Positions 38,882 to 52,100 of a stretch of 64,000 nucleotides of DNA are shown one piece after another (the first letter of the stretch is position 1; each line of letters begins with the position of its first letter). A program made the position numbers and the translations under genes. Origin of the DNA: Lingula anatina (Eukaryota > Brachiopoda > Lingulata > Lingulida > Lingulidae); NCBI RefSeq assembly GCF_001039355.2, contig NW_019775649.1, forward strand, positions 134,729 through 198,728. The letters run 5' to 3'. Under the pieces are notes generated by a model. That model saw only the letters and a program-made list of their open reading frames with translations, was not told the origin of the DNA and did no database searches.

Positions 38882-40218
38882 TATGACCACATCGACATTA
38901 GCATTATGCCTTTCGCTTGGCGATTCAGACTCTGCACGTTTTGTGTGTATATATATATATAGCCTATATCTTGGAAGTACATGTAATTTTCCGGACTGGT
39001 ACTATTATCAGACAATCTTTTTTATGGACCCTCCAGTTGTTTTTTCCAGCTGATTTTATAATCCTATAGGCTACTACTTTGGAGCGTTTCAGTCTACCAT
39101 GTAGACCATGCCTAGCATGAATTTGTATAAATTTTGACTTTAAAGGATATAAAAATGTACAGTTTATGTATTATTGTTATGTATAATTTAAATATATTTA
39201 TTTTGTGCTAAACGTCATCTTATTTTTGTAAACATTGACAGAAGGAGAGAAACAGTGCCTTTTGCGTGATGTATGTTATCGGGGGCCTTGCTTTAAGATG
39301 TACGCTAATAAGGGCTGTAATTGGTTCGCGTAAATCTATTGTGCTTGTAATTGTGACTAATTTACGAACGCTCTTGGCCTTTTTATTATACTGCATCCAT
39401 TAATGGCGTTAATTAACGAACGCTGTTGGTCTGTTCCACATATGAAAGTACTTTGAAACAAACAAAGCTCTCGAAATGATTTCATACGTATTATTTTTTG
39501 CATGATATTTTTCATATGACCAAAATCTCAAACAGTCATCGCCATCACACGTATGGATGGATACGGCCTTTCACATCATAACTTCACCCACCATTTTACA
39601 AATTTGCCAACTAACATGGGTAAAGCAGTGCGTACTTTGTACATGTATATCATGTTTGAGGATTGGCTTCAGAGTGTTTTACTTGACACATGTAGCCACG
39701 CAACTAAATGGCTCTGGGGGTGGAAACGTGTTCAAAATAGCTAATACTGTTCTTGTCACGTCACACTATCAAAAGCGACGATCGTGCAAGACGAATTAGT
39801 CTCACTTGGCTGGCGTATATACTTTAAGCCACTTCATTGGATCAGGAGGCTAGTCACTTATAAATATAGTTTGTGTCATCATGTCTTTTACAGTAAAAAT
39901 CATATTAAAAATCATGACATAATATCAAATAAATGTCTCCTATTCAGCTTGTTCGCTGATAAAAAGGTTATATCAAGTAGTAGGCCCCTATATTGTTCCA
40001 TTTTCTCTTGTTTCTACAAGCAAAGGTATGACCTTGAAATGTATAGATAGTATTTATGGTTCAGCCGTTAAACCTCATTTGAGGGTATTTTCGTCAAATC
40101 AGGTGAAAACTTAAAGTAGAATTTAGGAAATTCGAAAATGATCCTTCTTTTAAGTTGGACCATAAATGAGAAGTTAGAAAGCAGCATAGATGTCTGTTAT
40201 ACACAGCTATGAAGAAGA

Positions 40219-40413
40219 ATGTTGGATATTAGCTGGACAGACCATGTTCCAAACACAGAAGGGTACAGACCACTACCACCGTTATCATCTGTAATCAGGA
40301 AAAGAAGGCTGCAGTTTGCTGAGGCACTGTGTCCGCACTTTAGACCAACCAGTCTCGTACTTTGGACACCAACTGGAGGGAGGCTACATGTAACAGAGGC
40401 AGACCAAATGTAG
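40219..40413 (+). mobile_element. Degenerate non-LTR retrotransposon fragment (3' end of the ORF)
   Basis: The frame reads DISWTDHVPNTEGY, then PPLSSVIRKRRLQFAEAL, then LVLWTPTGGR. This resembles the C-terminal tail that follows reverse transcriptase in non-LTR elements, where R-rich RRLQ/RWLGH and LWTP/GRRxRGRP motifs are usual. Only about 200 bp remains, with internal deletions and no catalytic motifs. Confidence 0.55.
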
Positions 40414-40529
40414 CATACCACCATGATTGATACTGGTCTGCAAACAAATTAGGTCATTTAAATAATGAGAGAGAAACAACTCAGGTCTAAACGTGTTGCT
40501 GCTGCTGCTCCCATTCCGCCCAAGGACGA

Positions 40530-40565
40530 AGGATGACGATGATGATGATGATGATGATGATGTTG
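40530..40565. repeat. (GAT)n microsatellite
   Basis: About eleven GAT units, slightly imperfect, in intergenic DNA. Confidence 0.9.
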
Positions 40566-41834
40566 ATGATTCAATAACATATGTTGAAAATTGTTTGAGA
40601 AGAACTTACATTTGTCGAGGTATTTTTCTTGATAAACAAAAGTTAATGCATATCATACAGCCATCGTGTGTTTCATGTCGGTAATACGTAAATTAATGCA
40701 GTAGTTTGTTGGATTCTTTCTTTGAAGTATCAAGAATGGACTTGCAGACCTATCATTAAACATATTTCTAAGCCATTGGAAAAACTACACACAAAATAGA
40801 TTATTTATACTGTATCTAATAAAATAGATGTTTAATTCTGAGCTACGTACAGAAACATTTTGACAATAAACTGGTGGATTAACAGAAATGAAATATATCA
40901 GCAATCGCCTTATACATTGATACTGTTTAAAATCGGTTACCTTAGTAACCCTCTTTGACTCATTTAAATTTGACCATGTCCATATGATAACAGAAACGAA
41001 TTAATATTGGTAGCTGGGAGAGAAATATGTCCATAATTATAAACCATATACATGTACGTATCAGTTTATCGCTTACACTGAGACTAAAATCTCAAGAAAA
41101 AAACGTTTCATTCTTAACTCACCAAACATTCATATTTGACTCTTCTAAGATGGCCATCCCTAGCGAAGAATCGCTTTTATTTCTCACGTGAATTACAAAC
41201 ATATATGCTTAAGCTTATGACGTTATATTTTGAAAGTAAAACGCTTCAGTACCCTCTACTTCTGTCTCTCCGTGTTACATGTACCTCAATTAGAAATATA
41301 AATTAATTAATACGGGGGTTATTATGAAAATGGGGGCATTTTGGCATCTCATTTTTTTGTTATGTGTATTTTGCTGCGGTATGTATTAATTTGAAAGCCA
41401 ACAATATGCTTGCAAACGAATGCGTGTAGAAAAAATTTACAGATTAACGCGTTTTAAAAGACAGACTTATGATATCACGGTTATCTCCTTGAATTTACTC
41501 CAAACTGGATATCTGTCTACGGTTTGGAAATTTAGATTGTGATAGTAGAGATACCCGATTGTTATTTGAAGAGAAAGAAAATGCACAATGAGGGCTTATC
41601 TAACATAATAAAAACATTGCTTTGGGTGCTCAGGCATTGGGGATACTTAAGTCATTTTGTAAATGCGCCTTTTACCATGGTATATTTTTCGGTGATTTAA
41701 GTTATACATTATTTGTAGTTCACCAGTAAAGTACATTTTTACTGTCGTTACGAGACTTTTATGATTGGAGAAAGCAAGGAATAAATCAACTTTACTTTAT
41801 CAACTTGAATGGACTGAAATGAAACGGTGTTTGC

Positions 41835-42385
41835 CAGGCCTACCCAACTACCAGACTCGGCACCTAAGGATCCTGAATTAACCGGTATATCGGACCACAC
41901 TACCCGTTTTCAAGGTGTGTGTCAGATCGCATTTCGGAGTATCAGCCAGAACACCGACAGGATGAGCCCTGGCATGCTCGGCTGTCACTTTGGTTGGATA
42001 GTAAACGATTGTCGTAAAATCGCTATATGATTTTAAAACCGGGCGCATATATTTGAAAGCCACCTAGATGAACCTTAGACTGCCACATTAATCTAATACA
42101 ATGCAAAAAAAGCCCTATCAAAAGTGGTTAAAACATTCAAACCGAATGTCGTAAAGTCCCCATATACCCCCATAGAGACAATAAAATAGAGTACTCTTAA
42201 GTAAGAGTACAGTTTCAGGTTGTTCAGCCGAGCGTGGATGAGCCCGCAGTCGTGCTACAAAATTTGTTCTGGGGTATGATACTCCGAAATGCGCTCTGAC
42301 AGACACCTTGAAAACGGGTAGCGTGGTCCGATATACCGGTTAATTCAGGATCCTTAGGTGCCGAGTCTGGTAGTTGGGTAGGCCT
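41835..42385. mobile_element. Foldback non-autonomous DNA transposon, ~550 bp
   Basis: The outer ~110 bp on each side are near-perfect inverted copies: AGGCCTACCCAACTACCAGA on the left and its complement TCTGGTAGTTGGGTAGGCCT on the right. The left terminus is preceded and the right one followed by GTTTGC (41829-41834 and 42386-42391), a plausible 6-bp target-site duplication. The interior has no transposase. Small open frames in the arms are mirror copies of each other and not genes. Confidence 0.85.
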
Positions 42386-43063
42386 GTTTGCTTTGCGCAA
42401 TGACTCATTCTTTAGCATAACAAGATAAGCACGAATAGAAAATGGAAAACAAGAAAATACAAATGTTCATGTAAGAGAAATTCCAGATCAAGCACTGTGA
42501 CTTGTTACCTATCTCGTTACCTTGTGATAGGGAACGTGTATAATAAATCCCTCGATCATGTCCACTTATTGATTGGCACAGTATGTCAAGGAAATAAAAT
42601 GCAGAAATTAATTATCTACCCGAGTTATAAAGATATGCATCCAGTTAAAGATTGCCAGCGCATGACGATTACAATTTGGTACTAGGATAACGATGGTTAA
42701 AGCATTTATTGAACACAACAAAATAAGAATAATATATTAGTATTCGTGCAATTCATTCTTTTTAACTAAATAACACGTGTCACATAACATTCATGTTTTA
42801 ATAAACACGTACATCGTCATAAAATGAATTGTTATAGATTGTTTACAAGTGAATAATTAACATGTAGGCACTATTATACAGATGCATGGTGACGCTATTT
42901 TCCAGTAACTGGTGCCGAAGTCACCTATCAAATTTTGCAGTGTTTACATTTTCAAGATAACAGCTACCTCGACAAAACCTTAACCTTGGCGTACCTTATC
43001 GCATTCTTTACAGCATATTGTTAACACAGGACGTGTTTTACAGGGCGCTGTAAACGCTGAGCG

Positions 43064-43103
43064 ATGCACTACTTCCTGATTATTTGGATCATCATTTTTT
43101 CAG
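43064..43103 (+). CDS. RPTP exon 1: signal peptide
   Basis: The ATG at 43064 begins [13 protein letters not shown], a compact hydrophobic signal sequence, followed by the donor GTAATC. One leftover base gives phase 1, matching the exon at 46431. No other signal-peptide exon is visible nearer to exon 2, but an undetected one cannot be excluded. Confidence 0.6.
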
Positions 43104-46100
43104 GTAATCGAGTTTTATTTATCAAGTTCCAACTGCACAATTATAAAATCTATAGACTATGCAGCGTTCCCATTCCATCGTCATCACTAAACAACAACTC
43201 AGTGTCAATAATTCTTATCTTAGTATTCACTTTGTTTGTCGGATTTTCTCATTCGAGTAACATTTGTTATTAGAACGCATTTAATTAAAAATAATAGCCC
43301 GACAAGTATCTTTCGGGAACTTATAATAGAACATCTTCTTTCGTTTAATTTTCCAACACACTTATTCTAATGCTAGTTATCTTGGGTTGGTAAGATTTTG
43401 TTAGGGCAAGCCTGGGTCTCAATAATTATGTGGACTGAGTTGGAACTAGGACCTCACAGGACGGAGTAACTTAAATAGTCTTTTTGTTAAATAGTTTTTG
43501 TAGAACTTGATTTCTTAGCCCAAGACAGGAAATCAGGAGAGGGGGAGTAGAGTAGAACATGCATTCTCAATATGGAAATCTATATATTTTTGGTAACGAG
43601 GAACAATACCTAATGTCGAACAAGACATGATTATATGAATTTCGAGTTTTATAACATAGCCATTTGAAGCTCAAAAATCCACAGTAAGAGACGAACGCGA
43701 AATGGGTCGTGTCAACCTCGCATCTATGAAGTTCAGTAAGTGGCGAAACCGACACAGCCATGTCATTTTCGGCTCTAAAAGCTCTGTAATAAAAGACGAA
43801 CGCGGCATAGACCTCGTCGTTTTCGCATGTAAAGAGGCGTCTAAAAGACGCGCGCGTAGGCTCCCATGGGCCATGGTAGCCATAATCTATTTATTGCTTT
43901 ATAAACTAGGTGAATGGGGAAATGTGAGTTGGTGCTGTGAGCGACAAAAAAAAAAAAAAAAAAAAAAAAAAATAGAGAGTAAACGTGTACGTGTACGTAC
44001 GAGTCATGACGTTCACGTTCCCGTACAAGCAGTGACCCACTTTTCGCTTCGGCTCTACGTGAACGTGGGTTCGGTGCAGTCGCAAAACAACATAGATAGC
44101 TGTGGTTTGTTAGAGTGTGCGATACTAGTAAATGACACAAACTTGATAGATAAGTAAATAAAAATGCTAATAATTTTATATGGTTGATATTTTTTATTAA
44201 CAATTTACAGGTAATTCTCTGTAACAATATTAATGAAAACTTAAACATTATGTACAAAACTGAAAAAAAACTAAGAAATATGGGCCATTTTTGGAACTTT
44301 TTGCACAAAACAAAAATAAGAGCATTATTTTATTTTCCGTAGCAGCTTTCAACAGTAAAGAATAATATAAGAGTACAGAATGCTATTAATTGCATATGGT
44401 TGATATATATATATATTTTATCTACAATACAGAGTCAATTCTCTTTAACACTATTGAGGAATGAAACTTTTAATATAATATATAATAATAAAAAAAAGAA
44501 AAGAAATATGAGCATATTTTTAGCTCTTGGCACAAAACAAAAATAAGTAGGCCTATTCATTTATTTTCTGTAACAACTTTCAACAATACAATTTCAACAA
44601 TTCAACAATACAATTACTGAAAGCTATGCAGTTTCTTCGGATTTACAACCAAAACCTCCTGCAGGCAAGGGTAAATCTTATTTTCTTTAATTTTTTTCTT
44701 CTTCCATTTTTTAGAAAGCACTTAGGACAATAGAACACTGTAATGAAGAGAAAAACTATTTAATTGGAAAGCTTAGCGATTTAAATAAACTTATTTCATC
44801 TTTTTAAACAAGCAAAAAGAAAAAAATCAACTTGATTTAATCACAGATATTTTCATTGTAGAAAGCAAGTGCTATATTGAGTCTCGGTCATGGCACACAA
44901 GAGGAATTTCTAAAGAGAATCTGGCAACGCAAAGAGCACCTCTGTAAAAAGCCTGTTTTTCCTTCAATTAGCCATGTAACTCAAAATTATTGAGATAAAA
45001 AATCTATTGAATGGTTAATCTTGCTATGATAATCAAAATGATATAAAAAAATAATGATTTTTCTACACTTAAAGAGCAGTTAATAACTCACGTTCTTCAC
45101 TTACGTGTAAACAGCCTCCTTCACGTTCAGAACGCACGCAAGAAGAGATCGTACGTGAGGCTGTATGTCAAAAGTCGTGACGTAGAAGGTAACTACCTAC
45201 TACGTCACACGTACACGTACACGTTTAACGTCCTGCCGAATCTCTCTAATATATTATATGCACAACTTTAAGGATCGCATATGACTGCGTCAGCACTTTA
45301 GACAACCCAGTCGCCAAACTCGTATTTTGGACATACCTAAAGTCCCCACAATGTTAATAAAATATAAGGATATGTGTCTGTTATATTCACCCAGCAAAGC
45401 ACTGATCGACACGGACGAGGTCGTCAATTGCTGATAGCCCAACGTTGGGCCGCAAGGCTGCGTCGTTCGCTGTTTAATCTACAACTAGCGTCTAATTACA
45501 AAACTGGACTGGGATTAGTCGGCAACTAGAGCGACGCGGATTTTAGAACCTTCGGACTAAAACAACAGACACCGGACGAAACCTTAATTAAACTATGATA
45601 CCGGATAAATCACTATAATCTACTGTTCATTACTATCGGGGAAGGTTTAATATGGACATCAATACTATAATAGAATTTATCAAAATGATTAAACAGGCGA
45701 TTTTAAGTTATCTTGATACTTGTTTGGTGTTTATGATAAACTGTTGTTTTTGTTTAACTCCGCTGTAAGAAATACATTTTAAGAAAGTGGTTTGCAAGTT
45801 CAGCTAACACAGGAATGAAGGTGAGTGAGTGACGTAGAATTGTCTGATCCTACCCATACAAGGCTCCAACTGCAACCTTTCATGATTTATGTAAGAGAAT
45901 TTTATATCTCCAAATAGACACATACATTGTACAATTTTGAGCTATGGTCCATATGACCCTATATAAAAATAAACCTATTCTCTAATATTTATTCTGTAAC
46001 ACTTTCCAAAACATTAAAAACTTTCCTGGATAACATTTTCTAAACGTTATTCCTAAGTTATGGTAAAATTAACATGTCGGCCTCTAATGTTACATGTATA

Positions 46101-49100
46101 AGAGTATACTTTTCTTAGCTGGAGAAAAGCAAAGATACTGCTTATTCACTCTCCAACTTTCGGGACACACAACATAAGCCCTAAATGTCCATAATTTGTT
46201 GCCGATTTATTAAGTGAATGTCATAAAAATAATACAGCACAGAAGCATCTCTTATCTTATCATGCATCGTTTATTTGTCAAATATAAAATTATATGCCTG
46301 TTATAAATCGTCATATTGAGAACAAGGAAGAGGATCTCATTTTCCTCGGGTTGAAATTTTAAAATGCGACTGTTTATGTGACACAACGTCTGGACTTTTT
46401 GGTGAATAATGGCTAAATACTTTGTTTTAGTGCGTCAGGTTCAATGTTGTGTTGACGGTGATGGATACTTCGGCTGGGTATGTAACACAACAACTGGATG
46501 TTTCTGTAAGCAAGGTCAAGCGTGTCAGAAGACGCTGTCCCCAAACTGCCTTGGTCACTGTGTGGACAACCCCTGGGGGATAGGGTGTGTGGACGGTAGG
46601 TGGAGCCCAAGCGGAAAGACAGTTTTTTTCATGTTTGACTTGGGATGTAATTCAAAAAGTAAATTATTGAGATTAAACCACATGTTTGACTGAAGTAAAA
46701 GTTAGTTAGGACTAACATACACACACTGGACAATAGAAGTGTCACCCCTTAACTCAGAGTAATAAAAGTAGGCAGATCTTGGGTACTTATAATGCCTGCT
46801 CTACTTATAATGTGACTAATGAGTATAAAACCGCTATACCATGGAATTGTATTGTTGGTCTTGTACATGTACAGCAAATGTTATTCCTGTCTTCCTCCAA
46901 TATGGCAAGATACAGGTAAGTATCTAACGGTTATAGGTGCAAGTTATTAACCTGAAGAGGCGGAATATAAGCAATGTCAGTATATCGATACAATTGAATT
47001 GTTTAGTCAGCACCGTGCAGAGGGTCTGGTCTCGGTATAGAAACACTGGATCAAGAGACAAATTGTCTCTGATGGGTCGTCCAAGAAAAACTACTGGCCA
47101 TGAAGACCGACGACTGATTTTGATGTCCAGGTTGTCAAAGTTCGACACTGCTTGTCAGTTGACAACACAGTGGAACAATTTCACACATAAGAATGTGTCT
47201 GTGAAAATTGCCAGGCGTCGGTAACATGCTCATAGAGTGTACAGCAGGGTAGCAAGACTGAAACCTCTTATATCGTTACAAAACAGGCAACGTAGAGTGA
47301 ACTAGGATCAACAGGATCTGGAACTGGACAGTCCATGACAATTGGTCCTATATATTTTTTCTGATGAGTGTCGCTTTCGTCTGACCTCTGATGACAGACG
47401 GGTACGATGCTGGCGAACTGCTGGTAAAGCATTTAAACCACATGTACTTAATTTTCGAACCCGGAGCAGCATATTCATCATGGTGTGGGGTTGCATCAGC
47501 ATCCATTGCGTGGGCGAATTGATAGTGGTTGATGAAAACATGAATCACTAGAAATATATATCGATGTTTTGGAGTCAGGCTTGCTACCGTCTATTACTAA
47601 CATGTTTGGTGACAGGAATTATCCATTTGTTCACCAGGATGACAATGTTCCTTGTCACAGGACCAGAGCAGTTGATGGTTGGTTTGACCAACAGGACATT
47701 CGCAGGGTGATGTGGCCTGCCCAGAGTCCGGATGCAAACATAATAGAAAATGAGTGGAATGATATGTCAAAACTTTGGACAAATGCCCGTCTAACAAGCG
47801 GAGAAACTCTGTTATATTCAGTGTTTCATGCTTGGGCCAGCATAAGCCCTGAGCGCATCAGACAATTATATGAATCCTTGCTTCGTAGACTGGCACCTAT
47901 TATTAGGTCACGTGGCTATGCCACTAAGTACTAATTTTGGACTTGAAATTGCATATTTTGGTAGAATGTATATTTTGTTCTCATTTTGTGATTTTTTGTG
48001 AAAGCTGATGTTAATAAAATGATACCAGGAGCATATCATTCCACAGTCTTTTTTATTTCCCATAGTATTGGTTCAGTAGGGGTGACACTTCTATTGTCCA
48101 GTGTGTGTACATGTCCCCATCAAGCATACAGTAAACTTTTCATATGAGCCTACTTAACCTTTTTTCTCTTATCAGAATAATTAGATCATCCAATCGGGAT
48201 ATTGTTCATGTCAGAGATGTTTTGGTTTTATGATCATTAAAAATGCTTAGTTGTGAAAGTTGGAAGGGATTTCTTCAGAAAAACACAATCTAGCCTTTGG
48301 AAAGCCTACAGCACAATCAAGTATTGAGGACGGTCACCCACCATCATTAGCGGTAGACGGAAACAACAGCACTGATGTCTCTATGTGTGCAACAACAAAC
48401 CAAGAAAATAACCCGTGGTGGCAGGTGGATCTGAGAGGTCTCTACGTCATTCGCTCTGTGGCGGTTATCAGGCCAAGCGGCTGTATGTAAAAAAATATTC
48501 CTGTTCAGCTTACAATCGTGAGCATTATTAAATTTGATATGTAAATTGTACAGTGTCAGCTCTTATCACGAAAAAATGTCCATTGCTATATAGATCGTAT
48601 GCCTACGCATGTGATTGACAGAAATGGCTAGATGTGATGGGACAGGGCTACTAGTATATGCTCTGAATATACGGTTATGATTAGTATAACTAGTGCAATA
48701 GTATTAGACCCGCCATACATAGTCTGCATAAACTGTACCATATCCATTTAGCATCCAGGGTAGTATGAACGGATGTGTTGTGTGACATTAGTAGGCCTAT
48801 GTTTTCCCCCTCCTGCCGTGGAGTGAAAACGTGTTTTGGAATATATGATAAAACCAAGATATTTGCAATACATTATCCACTATACTGCGTATGAAGGTCT
48901 CAGTGGGCGTTTTCTTCCCTTTTTGTAGGAGTGGGACCTGGGACCCCAATTATGGGCCGAACCCGCCTATATTCTACCTAATATTACGCCACTGTTATCC
49001 TATATCACTATTATATCATGGTTAAGTGCAGGTCCTGTCTTAAACAAGGGATAACTTATTTTAAGGTGAACCTTTTTCTTGTTTTTAAGGCCAAACAATC

Positions 49101-52100
49101 AGCATGTACATTGGTAATGATACAACTCAACAAGGGAACATACAATTGATGGCTACTTGTTCTTTCGAGCAAACGGTGGATCCTCCAGCTCTCGCTCGCT
49201 ATGTCAAGTTCTCCAAATCAGGATTGGCGTCTTTGCAGCTGTGCGAAGTCATTATTCGAGGGTATACATATCCATGTAAGATATCAGTCTTTAGAGTGCC
49301 ACATAACCATTGCTTGTAAGCGCGATCATCAAAAAGATTCTCTGTAATATTTCAAGATATATTGACCAAGTTGTGTTTCTTAAATTGTCTGCATCGGTTT
49401 TGTAGCAATAACCTTGAATATTCTTGAGTTAATACATGTATCTGTGGACATATGATTTACATGTAAATGTATCGTGGTATAAAATCAAGGAGCAATGAAA
49501 TTATCACGTCAAATAGACATAAACTTTTAACTGTTAATATTTCAGATAACACTGCTTTTGGAAAGACTGCCAGTCAGTCTAGTTATATTCGTCACCTTGA
49601 TGTGAATTGGACAGCCAAATACGCCATAGATGGCAATACAAACACAGATTTTAATGCTGGGGGTTGCACACATACACAATATGAAAACAACCCATGGTGG
49701 AAAGTTGATCTTGGCGACACGTACTCCATCTACTCTGTGACATTGGTGAACAGGGCCGGCCCAAGTAATTGTTTTGTTTACTATCGGTATACGTGACTAT
49801 TAAATTAATGTCTACCAAACACTTCTTGTGTAAAGAATAATAAAGTAAATACGATAGTTTCTTTTTAAAAGGGATTTAAGATGAGTACTTATGTTTAAGC
49901 AACGATATAAAGAACTGATTGTTTTATTATATCTGTCAGGCGGTTATAACCTGAAGAATATTGAAATCAACGCAGTGTTACCAAACAATACATTGAACCA
50001 TTGTGCCAGTCGAGTGGAACACTTACCGCCAGGTGGTACCGTGGAACTGCCCTGTAATACCGCGCCTGTGCTGGGACAGTTTGTGAGGATTAGTCTGAAT
50101 AACAACCCTGCAGTGGGATTGTCTCTCTGTGAGGTAATGGTGAAAGGATACAAATACCAAGGTAAATAATGAACTTGCAATCATGTAAGTGCATGCATTC
50201 CTGATATCGATAATATTATTAACCGACGGACCTGCATGAGCATAGCTATATCATGTATCAAATATTTCGTCGAGAAAACACATACTGCGTTTCTTTATTT
50301 CCTGTTTTTTGCGTGTGCTTAATAAAGAATGATTTTCCAGTGAAAAAGCATACAACCCTTGGTATCATTTTAAAGTTTATACTATCTGGACAACCTAAAA
50401 GTGTTTTAAAGAATACGGATACTCACTTTTTCAGATTGTGACAATTGGAGGTTTGGTCCAGAATGTAGATACGGATGTAACTGTAGGAACACAACAGAAG
50501 TGTGTGACAGGCGTACAGGTGCTTGTGCGTCTGGCTGTGCGGATGGTTGGAGGAATCAGGAGAACGTTTGTCAAACAGGTAAAGTCATCTGTTAAGCAAT
50601 CACATTCTTTCAACTGTTGTCAGTTTTTATGTTTCGGCTTTGTTTACCAATTTCACTGCAGCTTCCGTCTCTTATAACAACTGAAGTAAGTATGTTCAAT
50701 CTGGAGTACATCAAGTGGTAAATTCTTCGGATTTTATCAAGGTTTTATTTAATTAAAAATTCAATGCTTTTACAATAAAAACGTGCCTTAGTAACAACTG
50801 AACATAACACATTCTTGTGTTTTTTTTCAATATGTAATTAAAGAGTGCCCGTCAGGAATGTTTGGATCAACATGCAACTTTTCATGCCACTGTGCCAAGA
50901 ACTTCATCTGTAGTTTACCCACTGGTTTTATTTGCCCTACTGGGTGTCAAAACTACTGGAAAGGCTATGGATGTCATCAAGGTAAGAAGTACACCCACTG
51001 GATAATAGAAGTGTCACCCCTACTGAACCAATACTATGGCGGAGATAAATGACTGTTGAATGATATGCTCTTGGTATCATTTTATTAACATCAAATTTCA
51101 CAAAAAATCACAAAATGGGAACAAAATATACATTCTACCAAAATATGCAGTTTCAAGTCCAAAATTAGTACTTAGTGGCATAACCACGTGACCTAATAAT
51201 AGGTACCAGTCTACAAGGCAAGGGTTCATATAATTGTCTGATGCATTCAGGGCTTATGCTGGTTAGACGGGCATTTGTCAAAAGTTTTGACATACCATTC
51301 CACACATTTTCTATTATGTTTGCATCCGGACTCTGGGCAGATCACATCACCCTGTGAATGCCCTGTTGGTCAAATCAATCATCAACTGCCCTGGACCTGT
51401 GACAAGGAACATTGTCATCCTGCTGAACAAATGGATAATTCCTGTCACCAAACAAGTTAGTAATAGATGGTAGCAAGCCTGACTCCAAAACATCGATATA
51501 TTTCTAGTGATTCATGTTTCCATCAACCACTATCAATTCGCCCACGCCATGGATGCTGATGCAGCCCCACACCATAATAAATGTGCTGCTCTGGGTTCGA
51601 AAATTCAGTGCATGTGGTTCAAATGCTTTACCAGCAGTTCACCAGCATCGTACCCGTCTGCCATCAGAGGTCAGACCAAAGCGACACTCATCAGAAAAAA
51701 AATATATAGGACCAATTGTCATGGACTGTCCAGTTCCAGATCCTGTTGACCCTAGTTCACTCTACGTTGCCTGTTTTGTAACGATATAAGAGGTTTCAGT
51801 CTTGCTACCCTGCTGTACACTCTCTGAGCATGTAACCGACGCCTAGCAATTTTCACAGACACATTCTTATGTGTGAAATTGTTCCACTGTGTTGTCAACT
51901 GACAAGCAGTGTCGAACTTTGACAACCTGGACATCAAAATCAGTCGTCGGTCTTTACGGCCAGTAGTTTTTCTTGGACGACCAACCAGAGACAATTTGTC
52001 TCTTGATCCAGTGTTTCTTTACCGAAACCAAACCTTCTTCACGGTTCTGACTGAACAATTCAATTGTATCGATATTCTGACATTGCTTATATTCCGCCTC

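Larger units (their letters stand above)
38882..43063. other. Intergenic DNA between the GPCR and the RPTP gene
   Basis: No gene is supported. The interval holds a non-LTR retrotransposon scrap near 40219-40413, a (GAT)n tract near 40530-40565 and a foldback element at 41835-42385. The antisense open frame at 38458-39015 overlaps the GPCR last exon and is a shadow. Confidence 0.6.

Noticed and set aside
38458-39015. 185-codon antisense open frame
   Set aside because: It lies opposite the GPCR last exon, whose translation has clear TM helices; the antisense product has no features or splice context.
43702-44308. Open frames of 151 and 155 codons on opposite strands
   Set aside because: Both run through a poly-A/poly-T tract and the end of a repeat element, giving runs of Lys or Phe; not genes.
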